Below, one piece after another: positions 16,760 through 25,119 of a stretch of DNA of 64,000 nt (the stretch's first letter is position 1; every line of letters starts with the position of its first letter). This DNA comes from Myxococcales bacterium (GTDB taxonomy: Bacteria; Myxococcota_A; UBA796; GCA-2862545). The notes beneath the pieces were generated by a model that saw nothing but the letters and a program-made list of their open reading frames with translations, was not told where the DNA came from and did no database searches. The stretch covers positions 32,713 through 96,712 of the forward strand of contig JAHQVJ010000040.1 of assembly GCA_019634415.1 (NCBI GenBank). The letters run 5' to 3'. A program made the translations under genes and the position numbers.

Positions 16760-18157
16760 CTACGGCAAAGCGGCGGTCGCGTTCGGAACAGACGCGAGCT
16801 GGGGTCGAAACGGCCAGTAGGTGGCATAGTCGGGATCGAAGGTGCCGTCCGTGATCGCCGTCTGGGGCGTGGCCGACACCGTGGTGGCCGCCTTGGCGGT
16901 GTCGTCCACGATGGCGATCACCAGATCTGCCGTGGCGTAGGCATCCACCTCCGCCCACGGGATGCCGATCTCCACGATCCCGCTGGTGACGTCCACCGCC
17001 ACGGAGCTGCCGTTCGACTTGGCCCCCAGCCACCCGACGTCCTCGACCCAAGCCTTGCCGTCGTAGGTGAACAGGCCGCTCGCGCCGTCGTCGGTGCGCC
17101 AGCGCAGCGCGTGGCTGGCGTCGAAGGCGAGCGTGGGCTCCTGGCCGCCGATGGCGATCCCCGTGGTGGTGTGAGCCGCCACTCCGGTGCCCAACGTGAT
17201 CACCACCCAGGCATCGGCACTCTGATCGGAGATGGTGCCGTGATTCACGGCCACGTACAGGTGCGTGGCGCTCCAGGCCACCCAGGTCAGATCCAGAGAC
17301 GACGTCTCGAACTCGGCATCCGCCGCGTAGTCCGCAACCGAGCCGTCCACGGTGATCTCGGCCCGGTAGGGCTCGGGCACGCCGCCGGCGAGCATGCCGG
17401 GCGACCAGGCGTGCACGGCGCCGGGCACGCTCTCGTGCTCCACCACCGCGGAGAGCGGCTGCTGCTCGGGGGAGCGGTTCAGCGACTGCCCCGCCACGGG
17501 CACGGTCCAGGTGAAGGTGTCCACCAGCGTTCCGTCGCCCGCATGCAGCACCGCGGAGTCTCCCTTCACGTCGAAGGGCAGCGCCCCGCTGCTCGACAGC
17601 TGGAAGACCGTCGACGCAGGCCAGTCCTGGCACCACGTGCCCGCGATTCCGCTGCCGTCGAAGGTGGGGGTGCCGCCCGCGAAGACCACGAGCATGCCGC
17701 CGGGCTCGAGCACCGTGGCTGCGGCGACGGTGTGATGCACCGCCGAGGCGCCGTCGGACAGCTCGTAGCCGCCGAGGTCCAGCGAAGCCCCGCTGGTGTT
17801 GACGATCTCGACGAAGGAATCACCCGAGTCGCGAACCCCATCGCAGTTGGCGTCTCCAGCCAGCCCGACCGGTGCATCGAGCAACACCTCGTTGACCACC
17901 GCCAGCACCACGGGGGGCAGGGCCGTATCGCCCGTCTGCACACCCGTGTCGCCCGTCACGGCCGTCTGGCCCGTGCCTGCCGTGTCGCCCGTCAGCGCCG
18001 TCGCGGCAGTGGGAGCGGTGTCCACGTCGGCGTCGGTGTCCGTGTCGGCATCGGCGTCCGTATCCGCATCGGTGTCCACGTCCAGCACGGGCGGACGGTC
18101 GTCGAATCCCGAACCCGGGGCGCAGGCTGCCAACATCCCGACCAACACCGGCCTCAC
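16760..18157 (-). CDS. Lamin-tail-domain lipoprotein with Asp-rich linker
   Basis: 465 residues from a GTG at 18157 with GGGAGG five bases upstream; the open frame extends further but over the neighbouring gene. The leader VRPVLVGMLAAC ends in a lipobox. Next comes a low-complexity D-T-D-A-D linker (about residues 20-45) and a Thr/Gly repeat (TALTGDTAGTGQTAVTGDTG). Residues about 75-180 are a lamin-tail (LTD) domain, AVVNEVLLDAPVGLAGDANC through SFVEIVNTSGASLDLGGYEL. The C-terminal part (YRAEITVDGSVADYA onwards) resembles a carbohydrate-binding/DOMON-like sandwich. It is predicted to be surface-exposed; LTD domains often accompany extracellular enzymes. Confidence 0.8.
   Translation of the reverse strand: MRPVLVGMLAACAPGSGFDDRPPVLDVDTDADTDADADTDTDADVDTAPTAATALTGDTAGTGQTAVTGDTGVQTGDTALPPVVLAVVNEVLLDAPVGLAGDANCDGVRDSGDSFVEIVNTSGASLDLGGYELSDGASAVHHTVAAATVLEPGGMLVVFAGGTPTFDGSGIAGTWCQDWPASTVFQLSSSGALPFDVKGDSAVLHAGDGTLVDTFTWTVPVAGQSLNRSPEQQPLSAVVEHESVPGAVHAWSPGMLAGGVPEPYRAEITVDGSVADYAADAEFETSSLDLTWVAWSATHLYVAVNHGTISDQSADAWVVITLGTGVAAHTTTGIAIGGQEPTLAFDASHALRWRTDDGASGLFTYDGKAWVEDVGWLGAKSNGSSVAVDVTSGIVEIGIPWAEVDAYATADLVIAIVDDTAKAATTVSATPQTAITDGTFDPDYATYWPFRPQLASVPNATAALP
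18020..18083 (-). repeat. Low-complexity D/T/A-encoding hexanucleotide-like repeat
   Basis: On the minus strand, runs of GAC alternate with GCN/ACN codons, encoding the Asp-Thr-Asp-Ala linker of the lamin-tail lipoprotein. A similar tract occurs at 52614-52694 in another lipoprotein. Such tracts are slippage-prone and act as hydrophilic, possibly calcium-binding spacers after the lipid anchor. Confidence 0.7.
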
Positions 18158-18180
18158 CGTCGCCTCCCAGATGGCGGAGT

Positions 18181-19083
18181 CTATTCCTCCCAACTCCAGA
18201 TTCGAAGGCCCTCTGCCCCTGTGGCGAGCCAGCGGCCCCGATCGGAGAAGACCACCGAGGTAACGGCTCCGTTGAAAGCTCGCACGAGATCGGGGCGCAC
18301 CCGCTTCTCGATGCGGTCCATGCGGGCGAGCGCCACCGCACCGTTTCGGGTGCCCAGACCGAGGTACTGGCCGTCCTTGCTGATGTCGCCCGCGGTGAGA
18401 TCGGGCAAGCGCATGGAGCGGGGCATTCCCCCCTCCTGCCCCCACACGCAGATCCCGGTGGTGGTGAAGCCGAGCACGAACACTCCGGAGGGCCGCAGCC
18501 GGTGCGCGGTGGACGCCAGCTCCTCGGGGAAGCGCTGACCGCGCCGCAGCGGGATCACCTTCAAGCCAGCCGGGGTGGACCGGCACAGCAGCGGCCGCCC
18601 CTCCGGAGACAGGGTGGAGGCCACGCGATCCGGCAGCTTGACCCGCCCCGTGCTGGTCCCATCCTCCAGCGACAGGATGCGCATGACGCGACCCGACGGC
18701 TCGTCCCCCACCAGCACGGCGTGACGGTTCGCGAGGAACCCCATCATCCCGCCGACGTAGGCATGCTCCCCCTCGTGGCGGATCTCTCCGCGGAGGGTGC
18801 CGATGCGCCACTGACCCGTGCGGGAGACCGCGAGGAAGTGCTGACGATCCGGGTGCAGATCCAGGACGGCGGTCTCACCGAGGTCCTTGGCGATGGTCCG
18901 GGTGCCGAGCACCGGATCCACGCAGATCAGCTCCCCCTCCCGCGTGGCAGCGACGAGCTCTTCTCGACCAGGCACCCACTTCAAGGCGGTCGGATGCGAG
19001 ACGGGAGGCCGTAGGACGGACTCCAGCCCCGATCGCTCGTGCAGATAGTGGGCTTCGGTGACCTCGCGACTCACAGGCATCAC
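18181..19083 (-). CDS. WD40-like beta-propeller protein
   Basis: 300 residues with repeated blade-like units: LKWVPGREELVAATREGEL, LDLHPDRQHFLAVSRTGQW, GDISKDGQYLGLGTRNGAV and a terminal VVFSDRGRWLATGAEGLRIW. There is no signal peptide, so it is probably cytoplasmic. It has no enzymatic motif; propellers serve as protein-binding scaffolds. It is downstream of purF with 12 bases between, and may be the last gene of that operon. Start choice is uncertain between the two adjacent ATGs at 19083 and 19080. Confidence 0.75.
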   Translation of the reverse strand: MMPVSREVTEAHYLHERSGLESVLRPPVSHPTALKWVPGREELVAATREGELICVDPVLGTRTIAKDLGETAVLDLHPDRQHFLAVSRTGQWRIGTLRGEIRHEGEHAYVGGMMGFLANRHAVLVGDEPSGRVMRILSLEDGTSTGRVKLPDRVASTLSPEGRPLLCRSTPAGLKVIPLRRGQRFPEELASTAHRLRPSGVFVLGFTTTGICVWGQEGGMPRSMRLPDLTAGDISKDGQYLGLGTRNGAVALARMDRIEKRVRPDLVRAFNGAVTSVVFSDRGRWLATGAEGLRIWSWEE

Positions 19084-19095
19084 TCTACCCGATGG

Positions 19096-20553
19096 TCAAC
19101 TCGCCGCCGCGGTGGGTGCGTCCGGGCGGCGGTCGCGGACGATATGTCCGCGCTCTTCTTCGTCGACCTCCACCGGATAGGCTCCGGTGAAGCATGCGGC
19201 GCAAATGTCGTTGCCAGCCACCTCGACGAGTCCCTCTCGAGAGAGGAACGTGACGGAGTCGGCTCCGAAGTGCTCGGCCAGCCGGTCCTCCAGCTCGGGG
19301 CCCGTGGCAGGCCCGTGGGCCACGAGCTCCTGCTTGCTGGGCATGTCGATCCCGTAGAAGCAGGGGTGCTTCACGGCCGGGGAGAAGATGGTGACGTGGA
19401 CCGCCGCCGGACCGTGCTCCCGCACCTTCGAGACGAGCCGGCGCATCGTGGTTCCCCTCACGATGGAGTCGTCCACCACGATGACGCGCTGGTCCCGGAA
19501 GATCCCGTCGATGAGGTTGATCTTCAGGCGCATCTCGGCCTCGCGCGTGGCCTGATCGGGCATGATGAACGTGCGTGCCGAGTAGCGGTTCTTGATGAAC
19601 CCTTCGCGATACGGCAGCCCGAGGCGCTCCGCCATGGCTTGAGCGGCGGGTCGGGAGGTGTCGGGCACGGCGACCACCACGTCGGCTTCGAGCCCCTTGG
19701 CCTTCCACTCGTCGGCGAGTCGCTCCCCGAGCGCCCAGCGACGCGCGTACACGCTGCCCCCCGACATCACGGAGTCCGGCCGGGCGAAGTAGATGTCCTC
19801 GAACACGCAGGCGCGACGCGGCTCGGGCAGCAGCTCCCGCACCACCGGCTCCGCCCCGGCCCGGAGCAACACCATGCTGCCCGGCGGCACCTCGCCCACG
19901 AGGCGGAAGTCGTTGACGTCGAGGGACACGCTCTCGGAGACGGCGCTCCATGCTCCGTCGGCACGCTGCCCGTACACCGCTGGGCGGATGCCGTGTGGGT
20001 CGCGAAACGCCACCAGGGTGGGCTGGTCGTCCACTTCCAGCACAGCCACCACCGAGTAGCTCCCTCGCACGCGGGACATGGTCTTCGTCACGGCCACGGC
20101 TAGATCATCGGCCGTGTGACCGGTAACTTTCAGCCGCAACAGCTCATCGGCGAGAATCAGCAGGATGGGCTCGGCGTCACACCCGCTGTAGGTCCGCATT
20201 CCCCGGCTCTCGAGGTACGCGTTGAGCTCCGTCAGGTTCGTCACGTTGCCGTTGTGCGCCAGCGCGATGCTGGGTCGCCGCGTGATGAAGGGCTGGGCGT
20301 CGTTGCGCGTGGAGGCTCCCACCGTGGGGTACCGCACCTGCGCCACCCCAGCACGACCCGTCAGGGTCTGCAGGGACTCACGCGAGAACACCTCGGCCAC
20401 TCGGCCCAGGTCCTTGTACAGGTGCAGCCGACCTGCTCCGTCGTAGGTGGCGATGCCAGCAGCATCCTGACCTCGGTGCTGCACGGCCTGAAGCCCCAAG
20501 CACAGGGCAGTCGACGCCGAGTCGACTCCAATGAGGCCTACGAATCCACACAC
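19096..20553 (-). CDS. purF: Amidophosphoribosyltransferase
   Basis: 485 residues, the usual length. It starts (GTG) MCGFVGLIGVDSAS with the catalytic glutaminase Cys 2; LQAVQHRGQDAAGI carries the PurF glutamine-site signature. The C-terminal half has the type I phosphoribosyltransferase PRPP loop VIVVDDSIVRGTT and the ADVVVAVPDTSRPAA segment, with conserved Cys residues near residues 385 and 440 suggesting an Fe-S-type PurF. It catalyses the first committed step of purine synthesis. An AGGTGAT ribosome site is placed five bases before the start; an ATG three codons upstream would also place Cys near the N-terminus. Confidence 0.95.
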   Translation of the reverse strand: MCGFVGLIGVDSASTALCLGLQAVQHRGQDAAGIATYDGAGRLHLYKDLGRVAEVFSRESLQTLTGRAGVAQVRYPTVGASTRNDAQPFITRRPSIALAHNGNVTNLTELNAYLESRGMRTYSGCDAEPILLILADELLRLKVTGHTADDLAVAVTKTMSRVRGSYSVVAVLEVDDQPTLVAFRDPHGIRPAVYGQRADGAWSAVSESVSLDVNDFRLVGEVPPGSMVLLRAGAEPVVRELLPEPRRACVFEDIYFARPDSVMSGGSVYARRWALGERLADEWKAKGLEADVVVAVPDTSRPAAQAMAERLGLPYREGFIKNRYSARTFIMPDQATREAEMRLKINLIDGIFRDQRVIVVDDSIVRGTTMRRLVSKVREHGPAAVHVTIFSPAVKHPCFYGIDMPSKQELVAHGPATGPELEDRLAEHFGADSVTFLSREGLVEVAGNDICAACFTGAYPVEVDEEERGHIVRDRRPDAPTAAAS

Positions 20554-20615
20554 GCATCACCTCGGGGACGATGGAAGAGGGGTACGGGCGTGGGGCGTAA
20601 CCCGGAAGCGACCCC

Positions 20616-21179
20616 CTAGGTGGCCTTCAGCAACCCCACCAGGATGTGGGCCTGGTACCAGGCGTCGTAGTCGGCCCGGTGCACCTTCTCGTGCTCGACC
20701 TCCGGGAGGTCCAGCAGCTCGTGCAGGGTCTCCTTGTTGGTGTCGAGCCAGTGAATCCCGAGCAACCCGATGGACATCGCCTTGGTGTCGAGCGCCTTGT
20801 AGCCAAAGGGGTTGTCCATCCCATGGGCATGATACGCGTAGGAGACGAAGGACCAGTCGAACGGAGCGTTGTGGCCCACGAACACGGCCTCGGTACCTGG
20901 CAGGAGGTTCTCCTGCACGAAGGCGGTCAGCCTCCGAAGCGCCTCCTCCAGGGAGAGCCCCACCTCGCGCAGGTGGTCGAGGTCGAGACCGTTCACCGCC
21001 ATGGCATCGGGGTCCACGCGCGGCGCAGTGGGGCGGATCTCCACGTAGAGCTGGGCCCCGATCCGGGGGCCCTGACCCGTGTCGGTCACCACCACCGCCC
21101 CCAACGACAGCATGTCGTACAGCGCCGGGACGGGTCCCGAGCACTCGATGTCGATGCAGAACCAAGTGGCACGCGCCAT
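20616..21179 (-). CDS. DEDDh-type 3'-5' exonuclease
   Basis: 187 residues. The exonuclease motifs are visible: FCIDIECSG (D10, E12), VGHNAPFDWSFV (ExoII Asp), and HRADYDAW (ExoIII His and Asp). The domain covers nearly the whole protein, similar in size to RNase T/oligoribonuclease or stand-alone epsilon-like nucleases. The substrate (RNA or DNA) is not clear. It lies just upstream of purF on the same strand, 62 bases away, and is divergent from the retropepsin gene with only 26 bases between starts, so the two must share a compact promoter region. Confidence 0.85.
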   Translation of the reverse strand: MARATWFCIDIECSGPVPALYDMLSLGAVVVTDTGQGPRIGAQLYVEIRPTAPRVDPDAMAVNGLDLDHLREVGLSLEEALRRLTAFVQENLLPGTEAVFVGHNAPFDWSFVSYAYHAHGMDNPFGYKALDTKAMSIGLLGIHWLDTNKETLHELLDLPEVEHEKVHRADYDAWYQAHILVGLLKAT

Positions 21180-21205
21180 TCGACCTTCCCTCCCCGGAGT
21201 CTGAC

Positions 21206-22318
21206 ATGAAGCGTGCCCTGGCGGTAACGCTGTGTGTCTGTGGCGTCTCTTTGGCCCTGCTACCCCTGTTCACGCTGGTGGGCCTCGGTGTGCACCGGCA
21301 TGCAGCCCCCTGGGCCATCGGCGCATCCGCCATGCTGCTCGTGTTCGCGCCGTCGCTGGCCATGGCCACTGCGGCACCACGGGAGCGCTCCCTGATCTAC
21401 GGAGCGGGTCAGTTCAGCTGGTCGTTGGCCCTGTTCCTGATGCTGCCGATCTACTTCCCGGGAGAGCGGCGCAGTGCGGTGGCCACGGGCCTCGCCGTCA
21501 CCGGGTTCGGTGCGTCCAGCTCGGACCTGCCGGAGCGCATCGCGGACTCCCTTCCCGAGGAGCCCGAGGTGGCCAGGCCCGAGGTGGCCGAGGCGTCGAC
21601 CCTGACCGCGGCTCCGCTTCCCCCGTCGACCGTGCCGCTGTCGGACGATCAGATAGCACTGCCCTACGAGGGGGAGGGGCGGCGCATGAGCGTGCCGGTC
21701 ATCTTCGAGAACCAGGGCATCGAGCTCGAGCTCGACATGATGTTCGACACGGGAGCCACCTACACCACCCTGTCGCACGAGACGCTGGCGAGCCTGGGCA
21801 TCCACCCCACAGACGCAGACCCGGTGATCCGCCTGCACACCGCCAATGGCGAGCGACTTGCGCAGGTGATGCTGGTAGATGCGGTGTGGCTGGGAGACCT
21901 CCCCATCGAAGGCGTGGCGATCGCCACCTGCGACGACTGCGCCAACGCCGACACTGCAGGGCTCCTCGGGCTCAACGTGGCGGGTGGGTTCAACCTCTCC
22001 ATCGACGCCGACCGACGCGAGGTGGTGTTCACCCGTCGCGAGCACGTGGACCGCAAGATCGACATCAAGCCATTCGTGGACCTGGCCGCCTCCTTCACCC
22101 GGTTCCCGGGAGGGCGCGTGGAGGTTCGGGTGCGCCTCGACAACGGCTCCCGACGCCCCATCCTGTCGGCCATCACCTCCATCCAGTGCGGCACCGAGCG
22201 GTGGAAGGTCCAGCTCGCGGAGCTCGTTCCGGGCGAGGAGGGAACGGTCAGGCAACGCCTGCCCCGTCACCCGGTGTGCGAGCAGTACCAGATCGCGCTG
22301 CACGAGGCGCTGTGGTGA
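21206..22318 (+). CDS. Membrane-anchored retropepsin-like aspartic protease
   Basis: 370 residues from the ATG at 21206 with GGAG seven bases upstream. Three hydrophobic segments lie in residues 1-95 (ALAVTLCVCGVSLALLPLF, a second around residue 40, a third around 75). A linker is followed by a single-lobed aspartyl protease domain (residues about 150-290): LDMMFDTGATYTTLSHETL has the DTGA catalytic triplet and ADTAGLLGLNVAGGF is the second family motif. These bacterial retropepsins dimerise to form the active site. The protease part is predicted outside the membrane. The C-terminal 75 residues are unassigned. It is followed by two small genes on the same strand. Confidence 0.82.
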   Translation: MKRALAVTLCVCGVSLALLPLFTLVGLGVHRHAAPWAIGASAMLLVFAPSLAMATAAPRERSLIYGAGQFSWSLALFLMLPIYFPGERRSAVATGLAVTGFGASSSDLPERIADSLPEEPEVARPEVAEASTLTAAPLPPSTVPLSDDQIALPYEGEGRRMSVPVIFENQGIELELDMMFDTGATYTTLSHETLASLGIHPTDADPVIRLHTANGERLAQVMLVDAVWLGDLPIEGVAIATCDDCANADTAGLLGLNVAGGFNLSIDADRREVVFTRREHVDRKIDIKPFVDLAASFTRFPGGRVEVRVRLDNGSRRPILSAITSIQCGTERWKVQLAELVPGEEGTVRQRLPRHPVCEQYQIALHEALW

Positions 22319-22436
22319 CTCCGAGGCCCGCAGCCGAAGGCGAGGGCCCAAGGGAGTGGGAGCCCAGCGAAGTCGCGCGGGATTCCGGTTAAGGTCGCGT
22401 CGCGCCACGGCGGCGCCGCATCTGGAGAATCGAGAC

Positions 22437-23000
22437 ATGGCCAACGCCCTGCTTCCACGTGACCGCGTCCACGCCTGGTCGGAAGCCATCGGAGACGACC
22501 CCACCTCCCACAGCTCGGCCATCACGCGACTGCTCAAGGACCAACGGCGGCTGTCGCGCTTCGTCGAGGAGAACGCAGCCTCCATGCAGGGCAACACGGG
22601 TGCGGTGGCCACCTACCTGGTGGGCGTCATCCTGCGCATGTTCGACCTGGCGGGCGGGCGCCTGCGCAAGGCCACCTGGGAGGACGTGCGGGCGGCCGAG
22701 CAGCGTATCGGGGGGCTGGTGGACCAGGTGCTCCCCCTCGACGACGACCTGCCCACGCGCGCTCGAGCGGTGCAGCGCGCGCAGGCCCACATCCTGGACG
22801 AGGCGCTGTACGCCCTGTTCGTCCGTGATGCCCGAGAGGAAGAGGACGAGCGCCTGGACCCGATGGAGGCCTTCAAGGTCTACATGCTGATGTGGGTGGC
22901 CACCGAGGTCTTGGACGAGAAGTGGCAGCCTCCGAAGGACTTCCAGGGCGTCGCCGCCTACAGCCACAGCCCCGTCGACGACATCGAGGCTCCGGCATAG
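22437..23000 (+). CDS. Hypothetical helical protein
   Basis: 187 residues from the ATG at 22437, with GGAG eight to nine bases upstream. Predicted mostly alpha-helical and soluble: SAITRLLKDQRRLSRFVEEN, ATYLVGVILRMFDLAGG, and an acidic segment REEEDERLDPMEAFKVYMLM. No signal peptide and no recognised motif. High third-position GC and correct spacing support it as real. It is between the retropepsin and the PDZ-like protein, all on the plus strand, possibly one operon. Confidence 0.7.
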   Translation: MANALLPRDRVHAWSEAIGDDPTSHSSAITRLLKDQRRLSRFVEENAASMQGNTGAVATYLVGVILRMFDLAGGRLRKATWEDVRAAEQRIGGLVDQVLPLDDDLPTRARAVQRAQAHILDEALYALFVRDAREEEDERLDPMEAFKVYMLMWVATEVLDEKWQPPKDFQGVAAYSHSPVDDIEAPA

Positions 23001-23035
23001 CCCGGCGGGGCCATCGCTTGGGCCTCGTGGGGGCG

Positions 23036-23734
23036 ATGACCATCGCCAGCGGCTTGGCCTGCGCGGGCATCACGGAGCCCGCTCCCGCCCCGCCCGAAGA
23101 CGACCTCATCGTGCACGAGGCCGAGACGGGCCTCCTCGCCGACCAACCCGACGGCGAACCCTCCGAGCCCGTCGCCCCCCAGCCAACGCCCGAGCCCGAC
23201 GCGGTGCCCGAGCCACAGCCCGCGGCCCCCGAGCCACAGCCCACAGCGCCCGAGCCCACAGCACCCGAGCCGCAGCCCACAGCACCCAAGCCGCAGCCCT
23301 CGGCCACGTCCTCCCCAGCCCCACAGCCTGCGGCACCCGAGCCGACGGCGGCCTCTTCTCGACCCGAGCCAGCCCCTGCCGCTCCCAAGACCAAGCACCC
23401 CATCGGGCCCAAGCCCGCCGGCCTCGAGCAGCTGGGTCCGCAGCGTTGGCAGCTGAGCGCCGAGCTGTTCGCGCAGATCAAGCGCAAGCCCGCGGAGCTC
23501 GGCAGGATGACCAAGGACGGCCCTGGCTTCCGCCTGCACGGCGTGCGGCCGCGCCACGGATACCACCTCGGGCTGCGCAACCGCGACCTGCTGCTGCGCA
23601 TCAACGGGCGGAAGCTGCGGAATCAGGGCCAGGTGGAGGCCGCATTCGAGGCACTCCAGGACGAAGGCCAGTTCGAGATGCTCCTGGAGCGTCGCGGCCA
23701 AGAGCGCGTCCACACCTACGTCATCGGGGGTTAG
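23036..23734 (+). CDS. Proline-rich protein with C-terminal PDZ-like domain
   Basis: 232 residues from the ATG at 23036 (in-frame TTG 23018 and GTG 23027 are alternatives giving a slightly longer leader). MTIASGLACAGITEP could be a short lipoprotein-type leader, but the lipobox is weak. Residues about 45-125 are a Pro/Ala/Glu repeat (EPQPTAPEPTAPEP) that would span periplasm or cell wall. Residues about 145-230 resemble the PDZ domain of type II secretion GspC: FRLHGVRPRHGYHLGLRNRD, LLLRINGRKLRN, LLERRGQERVHTY. The function may be adaptor-like. Its stop overlaps the argH stop region tail to tail. Confidence 0.72.
   Translation: MTIASGLACAGITEPAPAPPEDDLIVHEAETGLLADQPDGEPSEPVAPQPTPEPDAVPEPQPAAPEPQPTAPEPTAPEPQPTAPKPQPSATSSPAPQPAAPEPTAASSRPEPAPAAPKTKHPIGPKPAGLEQLGPQRWQLSAELFAQIKRKPAELGRMTKDGPGFRLHGVRPRHGYHLGLRNRDLLLRINGRKLRNQGQVEAAFEALQDEGQFEMLLERRGQERVHTYVIGG
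23200..23345 (+). repeat. Pro-rich coding repeat (EPQPTAPEP units)
   Basis: Imperfect tandem units of GAGCCNCAGCCC and ACAGCNCCCGAG encode Glu-Pro-Gln-Pro-Thr-Ala-Pro. It forms the extended spacer of the PDZ-like protein and is likely to vary in length between relatives. Confidence 0.7.
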
Positions 23735-25119
23735 CTCGCCTCCGGGACGGCCTCGGCCCAGGTGCTCAACGACTGCACCTGAGGAGCCATCGCCGCCGAC
23801 GCCGTGCCGCCCAGCGACGCCCTACGCTCGGCTGCGCCACGCGGATCGAGCCACGTCAGCGCGTCCGCATCGAAGGCAGCGTGGATCTGCATGAGCGCAT
23901 CGGCCGTGAGCAGAGACAGATCCCCGCCTCGCGCTTCGCACCACGCCACCGCTCGCCCCGCCGCGTGGTGGGCGTCGCGGAAGGGCACGTCCTTGCGCAC
24001 CAGGTAGTCCGCCAGCTCCGTGGCCAGCAGGAAGTCTCCCTGCAGCGCCGCCTCGTACCCCTCGGCCTCGAACCGCGAGGTGTGCCAGATCCCGGAGCAG
24101 ATCCGTACGCAGGCCACCGTGGTGTCCACCGCGTCGAACAGCGCCTGCCGATCTTCCTGCAGATCCCGGTTGTAGGCCAGGGGTAGCCCCTTCACCATGG
24201 TGAGCAGCGCCATCAGATCCCCGAACACGCGACCCGCCTTGCCGCGCACCAGCTCGGCGGCGTCGGGGTTCCGCTTCTGCGGCATGATCGAGCTGCCAGT
24301 GGTGTAGGCCTCGCCCATGCGCAGCACACCGAACTCACTGCTCGACCAGAGCACCATCTCCTCGGCCTGACGCGACAGGTGACTCATCACGATGGCACAC
24401 ACCGACGCGGCCTCGATCAGGTGGTCGCGGGCCGCCACGGCGTCCATGGCGTTGGGCACCGGTGCGGAGAACCCGAGCTGTCGCGCCGCCACGCCGCGAT
24501 CGATGGGATGGGGCGTGCCCGCCATCGCCCCGGCCCCGAGCGGACACGCGTCCAGCCGCGCCAGGGCATCGTCCACGCGCGAAGCGTCGCGCTGCAGCGG
24601 CCAAGCGTGGGCCAGCAGGTGGTGCCCCAGCAGGATGGGCTGCCCGCGCTGCAGGTGGGTGAAGCCGGGGATGACGGCCTGGCCCTCGGCCTCCACCCGC
24701 TCGAGCAGCGCCTGCACCAGCTGGGCGAGACCCGCACGCAGGCGCCCCAGGCGCGTCCTCAGCCACAGCCGCACGTCGGTGGCGACCTGATCGTTGCGGG
24801 AGCGTGCCGTGTGCAGCTTCTTCCCCACGTCGCCCACGATCTCGGTGAGCCGCGTCTCCACGGCCATGTGCACGTCTTCCAGCTCGGGACCGGGGAGGAA
24901 GGTGCCCTCCGAGAGCTCCTGCGCCACCCGATCCAGCCCCTCGAGCAGCGTGGTCGCCTCGGCGTCGGTGATCAGCGCAGCCTCACGCAGCACGGCCACG
25001 TGGGCGCGGCTGCCCTGCACGTCCTCGCGCCACATCCGCAGGTCCACGTCCAGCGACTGCGAGAACGCCACCATGTCGCTGCCGGGTCCCTCGTCGAACC
25101 GGCCATCCCACAGGGGCAT
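23731..25119 (-). CDS. argH: Argininosuccinate lyase
   Basis: 462 residues, standard size. The fumarase/aspartase-superfamily signature is GSSIMPQKRNPDAAELVRGK; earlier conserved stretches include LWDGRFDEGPGSDMVAFSQS, ELEDVHMAVETRL and GKKLHTARSRNDQVATD. It splits argininosuccinate into arginine and fumarate, the last step of arginine synthesis. Its start codon overlaps the argG stop (TGATG), so the pair is translated from one message. The 3' end overlaps the PDZ-like gene on the opposite strand by four bases. Confidence 0.96.
   Translation of the reverse strand: MPLWDGRFDEGPGSDMVAFSQSLDVDLRMWREDVQGSRAHVAVLREAALITDAEATTLLEGLDRVAQELSEGTFLPGPELEDVHMAVETRLTEIVGDVGKKLHTARSRNDQVATDVRLWLRTRLGRLRAGLAQLVQALLERVEAEGQAVIPGFTHLQRGQPILLGHHLLAHAWPLQRDASRVDDALARLDACPLGAGAMAGTPHPIDRGVAARQLGFSAPVPNAMDAVAARDHLIEAASVCAIVMSHLSRQAEEMVLWSSSEFGVLRMGEAYTTGSSIMPQKRNPDAAELVRGKAGRVFGDLMALLTMVKGLPLAYNRDLQEDRQALFDAVDTTVACVRICSGIWHTSRFEAEGYEAALQGDFLLATELADYLVRKDVPFRDAHHAAGRAVAWCEARGGDLSLLTADALMQIHAAFDADALTWLDPRGAAERRASLGGTASAAMAPQVQSLSTWAEAVPEAS

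Noticed and set aside
14999..18538. A 1179-codon plus-strand open frame across the OmpA and lipoprotein genes
   Set aside because: It is antisense to two minus-strand genes with clear lipobox, LTD and OmpA signatures; its product is Arg/His/Gly-rich low-quality sequence, as expected for a GC-rich shadow frame.
23200..23345. Repetitive CAGCCC/GAGCCC units considered as a CRISPR-like or other non-coding repeat
   Set aside because: Units are imperfect, in frame and encode the Pro-rich spacer; there are no unique spacers between constant repeats.
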